Positions 1-6,477 of a DNA stretch of 12,156 nt are shown here, one piece after another. This DNA is from an uncultured Prevotella sp. (GTDB lineage: Bacteria; Bacteroidota; Bacteroidia; Bacteroidales; Bacteroidaceae). Below the pieces are notes generated by a model. It was not told the origin of the DNA, ran no database searches, and worked only from the letters and a program-made list of their open reading frames with translations. The stretch is taken from the NCBI GenBank assembly GCA_900556465.1, contig USPK01000047.1, forward strand, positions 1 to 12,156, in the 5' to 3' direction. Numbering within the stretch: position 1 is the stretch's first letter; the number at the start of each line of letters is the position of its first letter. Made by a program: the position numbers and the translations under genes.

Positions 1-105
1 GGTTCTGCTGCCTTATGCAAGAAATAAAAAATGGAATTGATAGAACCCACCTTATTTACGAAGTCGCAAGGAATATGGTTATTTTTTTAAATTCCGGCAT
101 TATTT

Positions 106-591
106 TTAGCTTTCCGGAAATTCTCGGCCGCGGGCCGCACACGCGGGACACAGGCCCTTGAGGACGTAGGTCGCCGTATGGAGGCGGAAACCGTCGGGCA
201 GGGAGACCGTCGGGATGGGAAGGCCCCGCAAACAGTAGGTACGCTGGCAGCGCTCGCAGTAAAAGTGGGCGTGAAGGTCGGACCAGGACTCGAGGTCGTC
301 GTCGCCGCAATGGCAGTGCGGCGAACAGGGGGCGTACTTCATCTGCCCGGTGCCGTCGTCCACGCCGTGCACGATGTGGTGGGCCAGGAAAAGCGTGAGC
401 GTCCGGAAGATGGTGGACTTGTCGACGGTGACAAGCCGCGCCTCGAGGTCGGTAAGCGAAGCGGCACAGCCCATCTGCCGCAGGGTGCGGAGAATAAGGA
501 CGCGCAGCGCAGTCGGCTTGATGCCGCGCGCTGCAAGTTCCTGTTCGAGAGCTGCGCCCGTGATGGGGTCGCCGGATGGAGTTGCGGTCAT
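106..591 (-). CDS. Fur-family metal-dependent transcriptional repressor
   Basis: This 161-residue protein has Fur-family architecture. An N-terminal winged helix (about 12-80) includes the recognition-helix stretch DKSTIFRTLTLF (57-68). The C-terminal metal-binding/dimerisation part has HAHFYCERC (107-115) and CPAC (148-151). Cys112, Cys115, Cys148 and Cys151 match the paired CxxC motifs that hold the structural zinc in many family members, and His107 and His109 fall where the regulatory metal site is expected. An extra Cys/His cluster at 89-95 (Cys89, His92, Cys93, His94, Cys95) is less usual. The gene lies 125 bp downstream of a Zn/Cd-type P-type ATPase on the same strand and has its own promoter box, so it plausibly senses the exported metal. 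Whether it is a Zur, Fur or PerR type cannot be settled by reading. The start at 591 is the ATG in this frame downstream of the promoter; a longer overlapping frame starting at 634 has no family similarity. Confidence 0.88.
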   Translation of the reverse strand: MTATPSGDPITGAALEQELAARGIKPTALRVLILRTLRQMGCAASLTDLEARLVTVDKSTIFRTLTLFLAHHIVHGVDDGTGQMKYAPCSPHCHCGDDDLESWSDLHAHFYCERCQRTYCLRGLPIPTVSLPDGFRLHTATYVLKGLCPACAARGREFPES

Positions 592-631
592 AGGCGGAAA
601 GTAGCGGCCATGGGCGGCCGCCTGTTGGTTG

Positions 632-639
632 CAAAGTTA
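632..639 (-). promoter_or_regulatory. -7 promoter box of the Fur-family gene
   Basis: TAACTTTG on the minus strand matches the Bacteroidota TAnnTTTG box and lies about 40 bp before the ATG at 591. Just downstream on the transcript side, 627-634 read on the plus strand is GGTTGCAA, identical to the half-site of the tandem palindromes at the ATPase promoter. This hints at shared or autogenous control. Confidence 0.65.
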
Positions 640-716
640 CGTTATTCCAGACAAACAGACGCCACGGGACCGCCGTTTTTTTGACACGGCCCCGAGGCGT
701 CCGGCCCTGTTCCGGT

Positions 717-2762
717 TCAAGCCTGAGCCGGAGCAGGGCGTACGGCCGCCGGCCGCTGCGCCCCGCGCATCAGCAGCGGCAGGACGAAGACATTGGCCAC
801 GCAGAGCAGGGCCACGCCGGTGTCGGCCAGGACGGCAAGCCAGAGCGGCGCGTAACCGAAGACATCGGCCACGAGTACAGCCACTTTCACGCCGAGGGCC
901 AGGGCTACGTTGCTGCATACGAGGCGCCGCGTCTGGCGGGCAATGCGCACGGCCAGGGGCAGGCGGTCGAGGCGGTCGCCCTGGATGATGACGTCGGCCG
1001 TCTGTACGGCGGTGTCGCTGCCGGCGCCTCCCATCGCGATGCCCACGCCGGCCAGTGCCAGGGCCGGGGCGTCGTTGATGCCGTCGCCGATGTAGGCCAC
1101 GCGGGCCCCGGGCGCTGCGATGATGGCGCGGAGGCGAGCCACCTTGTCGGCGGGGAGCAGGTCGCCATGGCTTTCGTCGATGCCCACGCGGTGGGCCAGG
1201 CGTTCGACGACGGCAGTGGCGTCGCCCGAAAGCACAGCCTGGCGCTTCACGCCCAGGCGGCGCAGGTCGGCCACAGCGGCGGCCGCTTCGGGGCGCGGCT
1301 GGTCGGCCAGACCAATCCAGCCGGCGTAGCGGCCGTCCACGGCGCAGTAGACCGTGTCCGCCGTCGAGGCGGCAGCGGCCGGCGCGCCGGCGGCACACTC
1401 CTGGAGCAGGCGGCGATTGCCCACCAGCACCTCGTGCCCGTCCACCCGGGCACGGAGCCCGCGGCCAGCCAGTTCCTCCACGCGCTCAGCAGCCGGCAAC
1501 CGCAGTCCACGGGCCCGGGCACTGGCCACAATGGCGCGGCCCAGGGGGTGCGTGCTGCTCTGTTCGGCGGCAGCGACCAGGGCCAACAGTCCGTCAGCCT
1601 GTCCGCCGACGGCGGGGACCACGTCCTCGACGGCAAATTCGCCGCGCGTCAGGGTGCCGGTCTTGTCGTAGACCACGGTGTTGACGTGCGTCAGGGCGTC
1701 GAGATAGTTGCCGCCCTTGAAGAGGATGCCGGCGCGGGAGGCGCGGCCGATGCCGCTGAAGTAGCTCAGCGGGATGCTGACCACGAGGGCGCAGGGACAG
1801 GACACGACGAGAAAGACGAGGGCGCGGTAGACCCACTCGCGCAACGGCTGCTCGCCGAAGCCCAACAGGGGGGCGACAAACGGCGGCAACAGGGCTACCA
1901 GCACGGCCAGGGCGATGACGACGGGCGTATAGATGCGGGCAAAACGGCGGATGAACTGCTCGGCCGGGGCCTTACGGTCGGCGGCTTCGCGCACCAGGTT
2001 CATGATGCGGGCCAGGGCGCTGTCGGTATAGGGCCGCACCACGCGCAGACGGACCGCACGGTCGACGACCATCATGCCGGCGGAAACCTCGTCGCCGGCT
2101 GCGATGGCGCGCGGCAGGCTTTCGCCCGTCAGGGCCGACGTATCGAACGAGGCCGTGCCGCCCAGCAGCGTGCCGTCCAGGGGAACGCGACCGCCCACGG
2201 GGACTTCGATTTCAGTGCCGGGAACAATGGCCTCGGGCGCACTGACCGTGCGGCTCCCGTCGGGGCCCAGGACGGTGACCTGGTCGGGCCGGAGGCTGAC
2301 CAACGAGCGGATGCTGTCCTGCGCGCGGTCTACGGCCACGTCCTGGAAATGCTCGCCCACGGCGTAGAAGAGCATAACGGCTACGGCCTCGGGGTATTCG
2401 CCGATGGCGAAAGCGCCGACCGTGGCGACGACCATCAGGGTGAACTCATTGAACACGTCGCCGTGGGCCGTTTCGCCCAGGGCTTCGCGGATGACGGGCC
2501 AGCCCACCGGCACGTAGGCTACGACGTACCAAAGCAGGCGTACCCACGGCGTGGCGAACCAGGCGGCGCCGGCGTGGTCCATCCAGAGACCGGCAGCCAG
2601 CATCACGACCGAGACGGCCAGGGCTACGTACTGACGGACGGGAGAAACCGTCGCTTCGTGCCCGCAGCAGCCGCAACCGTGACTGTGGGCGGCATGCTCG
2701 TGGCTGCCTGTAGCCTGGGCATCACAGGCAGCATGGCTTTCGCAATGACAACTTTTACACAT
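717..2762 (-). CDS. Heavy-metal P-type ATPase, Zn/Cd/Pb exporter (P1B-2 type)
   Basis: This ATP-driven inner-membrane metal exporter is 681 residues long from the chosen start. It has all core P-type motifs: TGES (212-215, actuator), CPC in the metal-transporting helix (322-324, context SCPCALVVSIPL), the phosphorylated Asp366 in DKTGT, the HP dipeptide (405-406) of the nucleotide domain, and GDGINDAP (559-566). In the last helices, Lys626 and Asp647 (NVALALGVK and LADTG) fit the Zn/Cd/Pb subclass rather than the copper subclass. There is no N-terminal HMA domain with MxCxxC. Instead the first ~37 residues are rich in Cys and His (CKSCHC, HEHAAHSHGCGCCGH), a likely soft-metal or zinc-binding tail. 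An in-frame ATG at 2855 would add 31 residues but lies upstream of the promoter box at 2789-2796, so the ATG at 2762 is preferred. The Fur-family gene follows on the same strand. Confidence 0.93.
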   Translation of the reverse strand: MCKSCHCESHAACDAQATGSHEHAAHSHGCGCCGHEATVSPVRQYVALAVSVVMLAAGLWMDHAGAAWFATPWVRLLWYVVAYVPVGWPVIREALGETAHGDVFNEFTLMVVATVGAFAIGEYPEAVAVMLFYAVGEHFQDVAVDRAQDSIRSLVSLRPDQVTVLGPDGSRTVSAPEAIVPGTEIEVPVGGRVPLDGTLLGGTASFDTSALTGESLPRAIAAGDEVSAGMMVVDRAVRLRVVRPYTDSALARIMNLVREAADRKAPAEQFIRRFARIYTPVVIALAVLVALLPPFVAPLLGFGEQPLREWVYRALVFLVVSCPCALVVSIPLSYFSGIGRASRAGILFKGGNYLDALTHVNTVVYDKTGTLTRGEFAVEDVVPAVGGQADGLLALVAAAEQSSTHPLGRAIVASARARGLRLPAAERVEELAGRGLRARVDGHEVLVGNRRLLQECAAGAPAAAASTADTVYCAVDGRYAGWIGLADQPRPEAAAAVADLRRLGVKRQAVLSGDATAVVERLAHRVGIDESHGDLLPADKVARLRAIIAAPGARVAYIGDGINDAPALALAGVGIAMGGAGSDTAVQTADVIIQGDRLDRLPLAVRIARQTRRLVCSNVALALGVKVAVLVADVFGYAPLWLAVLADTGVALLCVANVFVLPLLMRGAQRPAAVRPAPAQA

Positions 2763-2788
2763 ATCTTGATACCTTTTTGTTTCTGCTG

Positions 2789-2796
2789 CAAAGTTA
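2789..2796 (-). promoter_or_regulatory. -7 promoter box of the P-type ATPase
   Basis: TAACTTTG on the minus strand matches TAnnTTTG and lies 26 bp upstream of the ATG at 2762. This gives a short leader and rules out the more upstream in-frame start. The upstream promoter zone overlaps the tandem palindromes at 2810-2848. Confidence 0.7.
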
Positions 2797-2809
2797 GCCC
2801 GCCGCGTCC

Positions 2810-2848
2810 GCAACCGGGTTGCAATCCGCGCGCAACCCGGTTGCAATC
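2810..2848 (-). promoter_or_regulatory. Tandem palindromic operator candidate at the ATPase promoter
   Basis: Two 17-bp copies, GCAACCGGGTTGCAATC (2810-2826) and GCAACCCGGTTGCAATC (2832-2848), differ at one central base and are spaced exactly 22 bp apart, about two helical turns. Each contains a 13-bp near-palindrome, GCAACC-S-GGTTGC, typical of a dimeric repressor site. Their position across the expected -33 region suggests two dimers binding the same DNA face to control the ATPase. The neighbouring Fur-family protein is the obvious candidate, but a regulator encoded elsewhere is possible. Confidence 0.6.
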
Positions 2849-2891
2849 TGTCCACCCCGGCCCTCGTCCCCGCAACCGCCGGCCGCGACCG

Positions 2892-3017
2892 CGTCGCCCT
2901 ATCCCCGCCGCCACGGGCCTTAGCCCCGTTTTTACGGGCCCTATTCCAGTTTTTACGGGCCTTAGCCCCGTGATTCCTTTCCTTAGCCGGGAGAAAACGG
3001 GCCTACGCCCGGAGCAT
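2892..3017. repeat. 21-bp tandem palindromic repeat, about five to six units
   Basis: Units begin at 2913, 2934, 2955, 2976 and 2997, with a weaker one at 2892; all are exactly 21 bp. The core is ACGGGCCTTAGCCCCGT followed by TTTTT in the best copies. The core folds on itself (ACGGG with CCCGT), so both strands read similarly. Unit 2976 is strongly diverged; unit 2997 keeps a hairpin, CGGGC-CTAC-GCCCG. The array lies in the 335-bp gap between the ATPase start and the YbjN-like gene. Because 21 is a multiple of three it creates heptad-like peptide patterns in overlapping frames (TGLSPV-like), which are not evidence of coding. Confidence 0.75.
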
Positions 3018-3063
3018 AAAAAAACGAGGCCGCCCGAACGGACCGATAAGGCGTTCGGGCGGC
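3018..3063 (-). terminator. Rho-independent terminator of the YbjN-like gene
   Basis: A perfect 12-bp inverted repeat (3029-3040 with 3052-3063) has an 11-nt loop. On the minus strand it is followed, after 4 nt, by seven T (3018-3024). It lies 34 bp past the stop codon at 3098. Confidence 0.88.
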
Positions 3064-3097
3064 GCAAGGGGGAACTGACGAAGGGGAAGCCGGGCCG

Positions 3098-3574
3098 TCA
3101 GTCGATGTAGGTTTGGTACTCCTGGTCGAACTGTTCGCGGCAGGCTTCCAATACGGACATGATGCGGTAGAACACTTTGCCGTACTCCGCCGCCGTGGAG
3201 CAGAACTGCTCCACCACGAAGACGGTAGACGACGCCGTATTGTAGACTTTGGCCGCTTTCTTCTTGCTGTTGCAGTCGTTGGCGGCCAGGATGCAGGCAC
3301 TCCGCTGGTAGTCGTCGTTCGAGTAACCGGCCAGCTGGGTCGTGATGTAGAACGGGCCGGACTCTTCCAGGTAGATCCAATACTTTTCGCCGCTTCTCTT
3401 GAACGTAATGGAATTATCCGACGGGTCTATGCTCGGCGTGAAGCCCTCCGTGCGCAGGAACGACAGGATTTGGCTCTGCACCTGGCGCTGAGTGGAAGTC
3501 AGATTTTTCTGTGCCGACGCGGCGCCGCAGACGCCGAAAAGCAAAAGGAGGAATAAACCGAAAGTCTTTTTCAT
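3098..3574 (-). CDS. Secreted YbjN-like protein of unknown function
   Basis: The 158-residue protein has a clear signal peptide (1-21, MKKTFGLFLL... ending GAASA before Gln22), so it is probably periplasmic. The mature part is one compact domain. FLRTEGFTPSID, ITFKRSGEKYWIYLEES, AANDCNSKKKAAKVY and FVVEQFCS follow the pattern of the YbjN / type III secretion chaperone-like fold often seen as short exported proteins in Bacteroidota; this assignment is by pattern only. Four cysteines (94, 101, 125, 145) could form disulfides after export. The start at 3574 gives the canonical MKKT signal-peptide beginning. An upstream in-frame ATG at 3607 overlaps the promoter box and is rejected. The gene is divergent from ndk, shares no operon, and has its own terminator. 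The family has no firm biochemical role. Confidence 0.75.
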   Translation of the reverse strand: MKKTFGLFLLLLFGVCGAASAQKNLTSTQRQVQSQILSFLRTEGFTPSIDPSDNSITFKRSGEKYWIYLEESGPFYITTQLAGYSNDDYQRSACILAANDCNSKKKAAKVYNTASSTVFVVEQFCSTAAEYGKVFYRIMSVLEACREQFDQEYQTYID

Positions 3575-3604
3575 AGCTGGAGGGATTAAATGTGATACTC
3601 GCAA

Positions 3605-3612
3605 CAAATTTA
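3605..3612 (-). promoter_or_regulatory. -7 promoter box of the YbjN-like gene
   Basis: TAAATTTG on the minus strand matches TAnnTTTG, about 30 bp before the ATG at 3574. It supports the shorter start. Confidence 0.55.
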
Positions 3613-3739
3613 GGCTTTATTTATATCTCTAAAAAATTTATGACAGCTTTTTTTACAAAAGGGAGAGTTGCTCGGCCGTTTCCGGAAAAAAGTCCAAGGT
3701 TTTCTGCCGGAATTGTTCGCCCAGTCCGGCAAAATGGCC

Positions 3740-3747
3740 TATCTTTG
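3740..3747 (+). promoter_or_regulatory. -7 promoter box of ndk
   Basis: TATCTTTG is a full match to TAnnTTTG, 40 bp before the ndk ATG at 3788. A TTG at 3713-3715 is a possible upstream element. The box is divergent from the YbjN-like promoter, with about 130 bp between the two. Confidence 0.7.
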
Positions 3748-3787
3748 TAACGTGCTGCGAAACGTATTACCTTAAATATATTGTACC

Positions 3788-4255
3788 ATGGCGATTGAAA
3801 AAACCTTAGTCCTCCTGAAACCCTGCACGCTGCAGCGCGGCCTGGCAGGGGAAATCATCAGCCTGTTCGAGAAGAAGGGGCTGAAAATCTGCGGCATGAA
3901 GATGATGCAACTGACGGACGAGCTGCTGAGCGAGCACTACGCGCACCTGAGCGGCAAGCCCTTCTTCCAGCGCGTGAAGGACTCGATGATGGCCGCCCCG
4001 GTCGTGGCCATGTGCCTGGAAGGCGTCGACGCCATCCAGGCCGTGCGCGCCCTGGCCGGCCCCACCAACGGCCGCAACGCGGCGCCGGGCACCATCCGCG
4101 GCAGCTACTGCATGAGCTTCCAGGAGAACATCGTACACGCTTCCGACTCGGCCGAAGCGGCCGAAACGGAGTTGCGCCGCTTCTTCCGCCCGGAGGAAAT
4201 CTTCGAGTGGAAGCTCTGCACCTTCGACTATCTCTACGCCAACGACGAGCGCTGA
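3788..4255 (+). CDS. ndk: Nucleoside diphosphate kinase
   Basis: This cytoplasmic enzyme moves the gamma phosphate of ATP onto other nucleoside diphosphates through a phosphohistidine intermediate. The 155-residue protein covers the whole family domain: TLVLLKPCTLQRG at the start (Lys11 is the conserved lysine contacting the phosphates), PTNGRNAAPGTIRG (92-105), and the active-site segment NIVHASDS with catalytic His117. It is single-domain and of ordinary length for the bacterial family. It is monocistronic, with its own promoter upstream and a strong terminator 5 bp after the stop. The surrounding genes are unrelated in function. Confidence 0.97.
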   Translation: MAIEKTLVLLKPCTLQRGLAGEIISLFEKKGLKICGMKMMQLTDELLSEHYAHLSGKPFFQRVKDSMMAAPVVAMCLEGVDAIQAVRALAGPTNGRNAAPGTIRGSYCMSFQENIVHASDSAEAAETELRRFFRPEEIFEWKLCTFDYLYANDER

Positions 4256-4260
4256 CGCAG

Positions 4261-4286
4261 CGGGAGGCCGGCCGCCTCCCGTTTTT
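4261..4286 (+). terminator. Rho-independent terminator of ndk
   Basis: An 8-bp GC-rich stem, CGGGAGGC (4261-4268) with GCCTCCCG (4274-4281), has a 5-nt loop and is followed by TTTTT (4282-4286). The T tract also forms the beginning of the regulator-box repeat at 4284, so the ndk terminator and the next promoter are packed end to end. Confidence 0.88.
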
Positions 4287-4318
4287 CAGATTGTTTTCAG
4301 TTTCGGGACATACCTTTG
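4284..4318 (+). promoter_or_regulatory. Direct-repeat regulator box plus promoter of the two-component operon
   Basis: TTTCAG at 4284-4289 and 4295-4300 form a direct repeat of 11-bp period, as OmpR/PhoB-family regulators bind. Ten bp later comes the -7 box TACCTTTG (4311-4318). The same module with identical spacing occurs at 6391-6425. It covers the place of a -33 element, consistent with activation by the bound regulator. The box also places transcription downstream of an in-frame ATG at 4316, supporting the regulator start at 4412. Confidence 0.8.
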
Positions 4319-4411
4319 CCTGCGGACCGCCGCGCCGCGAAGCGACGGCGCTACGCCCGGCCGGACGCCGGCGCCGCGGGCGGCCCCTACCCTAACTCTG
4401 CACATACGGTT

Positions 4412-5089
4412 ATGAAGATTCTGGTCATAGAGGACGACGCGGACATGCGCGAAATCATTGTCCGCTCGCTGCGCAAAGAGCGCTACGTCGTGGAAACGGC
4501 GGAGGACTACCGCACGGCCCGGGCCAAGGCGATGGGCTACGAATACGACTGCCTGCTGCTGGACATCATGCTGCCGGACGGCAACGGCCTGGACCTGCTG
4601 GCGGAACTCCAGCGGGCGGGCCGGCAGGTGAACGTCATCATCCTCTCGGCGCGCGACGCCATCGAAGACAAGGTGGAGGGCCTGGAACTGGGGGCCGACG
4701 ACTACCTGGCCAAGCCGTTCCACCTGGCCGAACTCCACGCGCGGCTGCGGAGCGTGCTGCGCCGCCGGCAGCGCGACAGCGAACGCCTGGTGCGTTGCGG
4801 CAACGTGACGCTCGACCCGGAGCGCTTCCACGTGGAAGTAGACGGCGCGCCCGTGGAACTGGGCCGCAAGGAGTACGACATACTGGCCTACTTCATGAAC
4901 CGGCCGGGCCGGCTGGTGGAAAAGCAGGTGCTGGCCGAGGCCGTATGGGGCGACCACATCGACCAGGCGGACAACTTCGACTTTATCTACGCGCAGATGA
5001 AGAACCTGCGCAAGCGCCTGAAGGACGCCCGCGCGACCATTGAAATCAAAACGGCCTACGGCTTCGGATACAAACTCGTCGTGCTATGA
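4412..5089 (+). CDS. OmpR-family response regulator
   Basis: This 225-residue DNA-binding regulator is phosphorylated by the kinase encoded next to it. The receiver domain (1-115) has the acidic pair Asp8/Asp9, phosphoacceptor Asp51 in LLLDIMLPDGNG, Ser79 (VIILSARD) and Lys101 (LAKPF). The C-terminal winged helix (about 128-222) ends in the family-typical IEIKTAYGFGYKL. The ATG at 4412 gives the usual MKILVIEDD beginning. A longer frame from 4316 would add 32 residues of low-complexity Arg/Ala sequence and would start inside the promoter. The gene overlaps the kinase start by ATGA, so the two are translationally coupled. Its likely targets, judged from the repeated box, are its own operon and the PepSY-like pair downstream. 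Confidence 0.96.
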   Translation: MKILVIEDDADMREIIVRSLRKERYVVETAEDYRTARAKAMGYEYDCLLLDIMLPDGNGLDLLAELQRAGRQVNVIILSARDAIEDKVEGLELGADDYLAKPFHLAELHARLRSVLRRRQRDSERLVRCGNVTLDPERFHVEVDGAPVELGRKEYDILAYFMNRPGRLVEKQVLAEAVWGDHIDQADNFDFIYAQMKNLRKRLKDARATIEIKTAYGFGYKLVVL

Positions 5090-6369
5090 AACTGGTCCAC
5101 GTCTTCACCCTGCGCTTCTCGCTGCTGGCCTCGCTGGTGCTGGCCTGCTGGTCCGTGTTCTTCTACTTCACCCTTATGGACGAGGTCAACGACGAAATGG
5201 ACGACTCGCTGGAGGACTATGCGGAACACATCATCCGCCGTTCGCTGGCGGGCGAGCCGTTGCCCTCGGAACGCAACGGCACGAACAATCAGTACTTCCT
5301 GCGGCCCGTCGACGCGGACTACGCGGCCCGCAACTCGCACATCCGCTACGAGGACCGCGAGGTCTACATCAAAATGAAGAAGGAGTTTGAGCCGGCGCGC
5401 GTGCTGACGTACATCTTCCAACGCGACGACGGGCACTTCATGGAGCTCGAGGTCTCGGCGCCCACCATAGACAAGGAGGACCTGCGCCACGCCATCTTCT
5501 TCTGGGTGGTCTTCCTCTACGGCGGCCTGCTCCTGGCCATCATCGCCATCAGCGTATGGGTGACGCAACGGAACATGCGGCCACTGCGCACCCTGCTACA
5601 ATGGCTGGACCGCTACCGCCCGGGCACGAAGGAGACGCCGCCGTCGAGCAACACGCGCATCTGGGAGTTCCGCCGCCTGAACCAGGCCATGACGCAGTTT
5701 GCCGCCCGCAACGAGGAACTCTTCGAGCAGCAGAAGACGTTTATCGGCAACGCCTCGCACGAAATGCAGACGCCCCTGGCCATCTGCCAGAACCGCATCG
5801 AAATGTTGCTGGAGAACGAGACGCTCTCCGAGCACCAGATGGCCGAACTCGTCAAGACGCTCCGCACGCTGGAGGGCCTCTCGCGCATGAACCGCTCGCT
5901 GCTGCTGCTCTGCCGTATCGAGAACCAACAGTTCGCCGACACGACGCAGGTGGACATCAACACGTTGGTGGAAACCCTGGTGGCGGACTACCGCTCCGTC
6001 TATGCCCACAAGCGCATCGCCGTCCGGGTGGAAGAGAAAGGCAGCCTGCGGTTCGAGATGAACGAGTCGCTGGCCACGACGCTGGTGACGAACCTGCTGA
6101 AGAATGCCTTCGTACACAACGTGAACGGGGGACACATCGGCGTGACGCTCACCGCAACGACGCTGCGCATTGCCAACAGCGGAAGTCCGGCGGCCCTCGA
6201 CGCGGAACAAATCTTTGCCCGCTTCTACCACTCGGGCGGGAAAAAATCGTCGACGGGGCTGGGCCTGGCCCTCGCACAGGCCATCTGCAAGCAGTGTGGC
6301 CTGCAACTCTCCTATATATATGAGGGCGAGGAGCACGTTTTCACAGTCCAGAAAATTAATAAAAGTTAA
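5086..6369 (+). CDS. Membrane sensor histidine kinase
   Basis: This 427-residue inner-membrane sensor kinase is the partner of the preceding regulator. A first transmembrane helix (about 10-30) is followed by a roughly 105-residue periplasmic sensor region with no recognised domain, then a second helix (about 137-159) and a linker. In the dimerisation/phosphoacceptor domain His225 lies in NASHEMQTPLA. The ATP-binding domain has the N box LVTNLLKNAFVHN (Asn336, Asn340), the G1 region IANSGSP, FARFYHS and the G2 box GLGLALAQAI (391-400). The MQTP and NSG variants look standard for Bacteroidota kinases rather than damage. The sensed signal is unknown; the small extracytoplasmic PepSY-like proteins encoded downstream suggest an envelope condition. 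No terminator is seen before the next promoter, so some readthrough into the PepSY-like genes is possible. Confidence 0.95.
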   Translation: MKLVHVFTLRFSLLASLVLACWSVFFYFTLMDEVNDEMDDSLEDYAEHIIRRSLAGEPLPSERNGTNNQYFLRPVDADYAARNSHIRYEDREVYIKMKKEFEPARVLTYIFQRDDGHFMELEVSAPTIDKEDLRHAIFFWVVFLYGGLLLAIIAISVWVTQRNMRPLRTLLQWLDRYRPGTKETPPSSNTRIWEFRRLNQAMTQFAARNEELFEQQKTFIGNASHEMQTPLAICQNRIEMLLENETLSEHQMAELVKTLRTLEGLSRMNRSLLLLCRIENQQFADTTQVDINTLVETLVADYRSVYAHKRIAVRVEEKGSLRFEMNESLATTLVTNLLKNAFVHNVNGGHIGVTLTATTLRIANSGSPAALDAEQIFARFYHSGGKKSSTGLGLALAQAICKQCGLQLSYIYEGEEHVFTVQKINKS

Positions 6370-6390
6370 AAGCGAGGTACAGGGGCTATC

Positions 6391-6425
6391 TTTCAGATTG
6401 TTTTCAGAATCGGGGTCTACCTTTG
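6391..6425 (+). promoter_or_regulatory. Second copy of the regulator box plus promoter, for the PepSY-like operon
   Basis: TTTCAG at 6391-6396 and 6402-6407 (11-bp period), a 10-bp gap containing TCGGG, and TACCTTTG at 6418-6425 reproduce the module before the response-regulator gene. The stretch TTTCAGATTGTTTTCAG is identical in both. The ATG follows 52 bp after the -7 box. The most direct reading is that the neighbouring response regulator controls this promoter. Confidence 0.8.
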
Positions 6426-6477
6426 CTTTTGAAAGAAGGAAACAAATTAATTCATCAACCCCTAAAACCCTACGACA

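Noticed and set aside
1..105. Inverted repeat GGTTCT (1-6) / AGAACC (42-47) as a terminator or mobile-element end
   Set aside because: The stem is only 6 bp with a 35-nt loop and no T run in a suitable place; nothing else in this stretch supports it.
640..716. Terminator between the ATPase and the Fur-family gene
   Set aside because: A poly-T/A run (676-682) and GC-rich pieces are present, but no stem with a correctly placed T run on the minus strand was found; readthrough seems possible.
681..3110. 809-residue open frame on the plus strand
   Set aside because: It is antisense to the P-type ATPase, whose motifs are unmistakable. Long antisense frames are expected in GC-rich genes, and its sequence is low-complexity Gly/Ala/Asp/His with no family features.
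5086..6369. Possibly inactive kinase because G1 reads NSG and the H box reads SHEMQTP
   Set aside because: Both variants are usual in Bacteroidota histidine kinases, and His225, the N box and the G2 box are intact.
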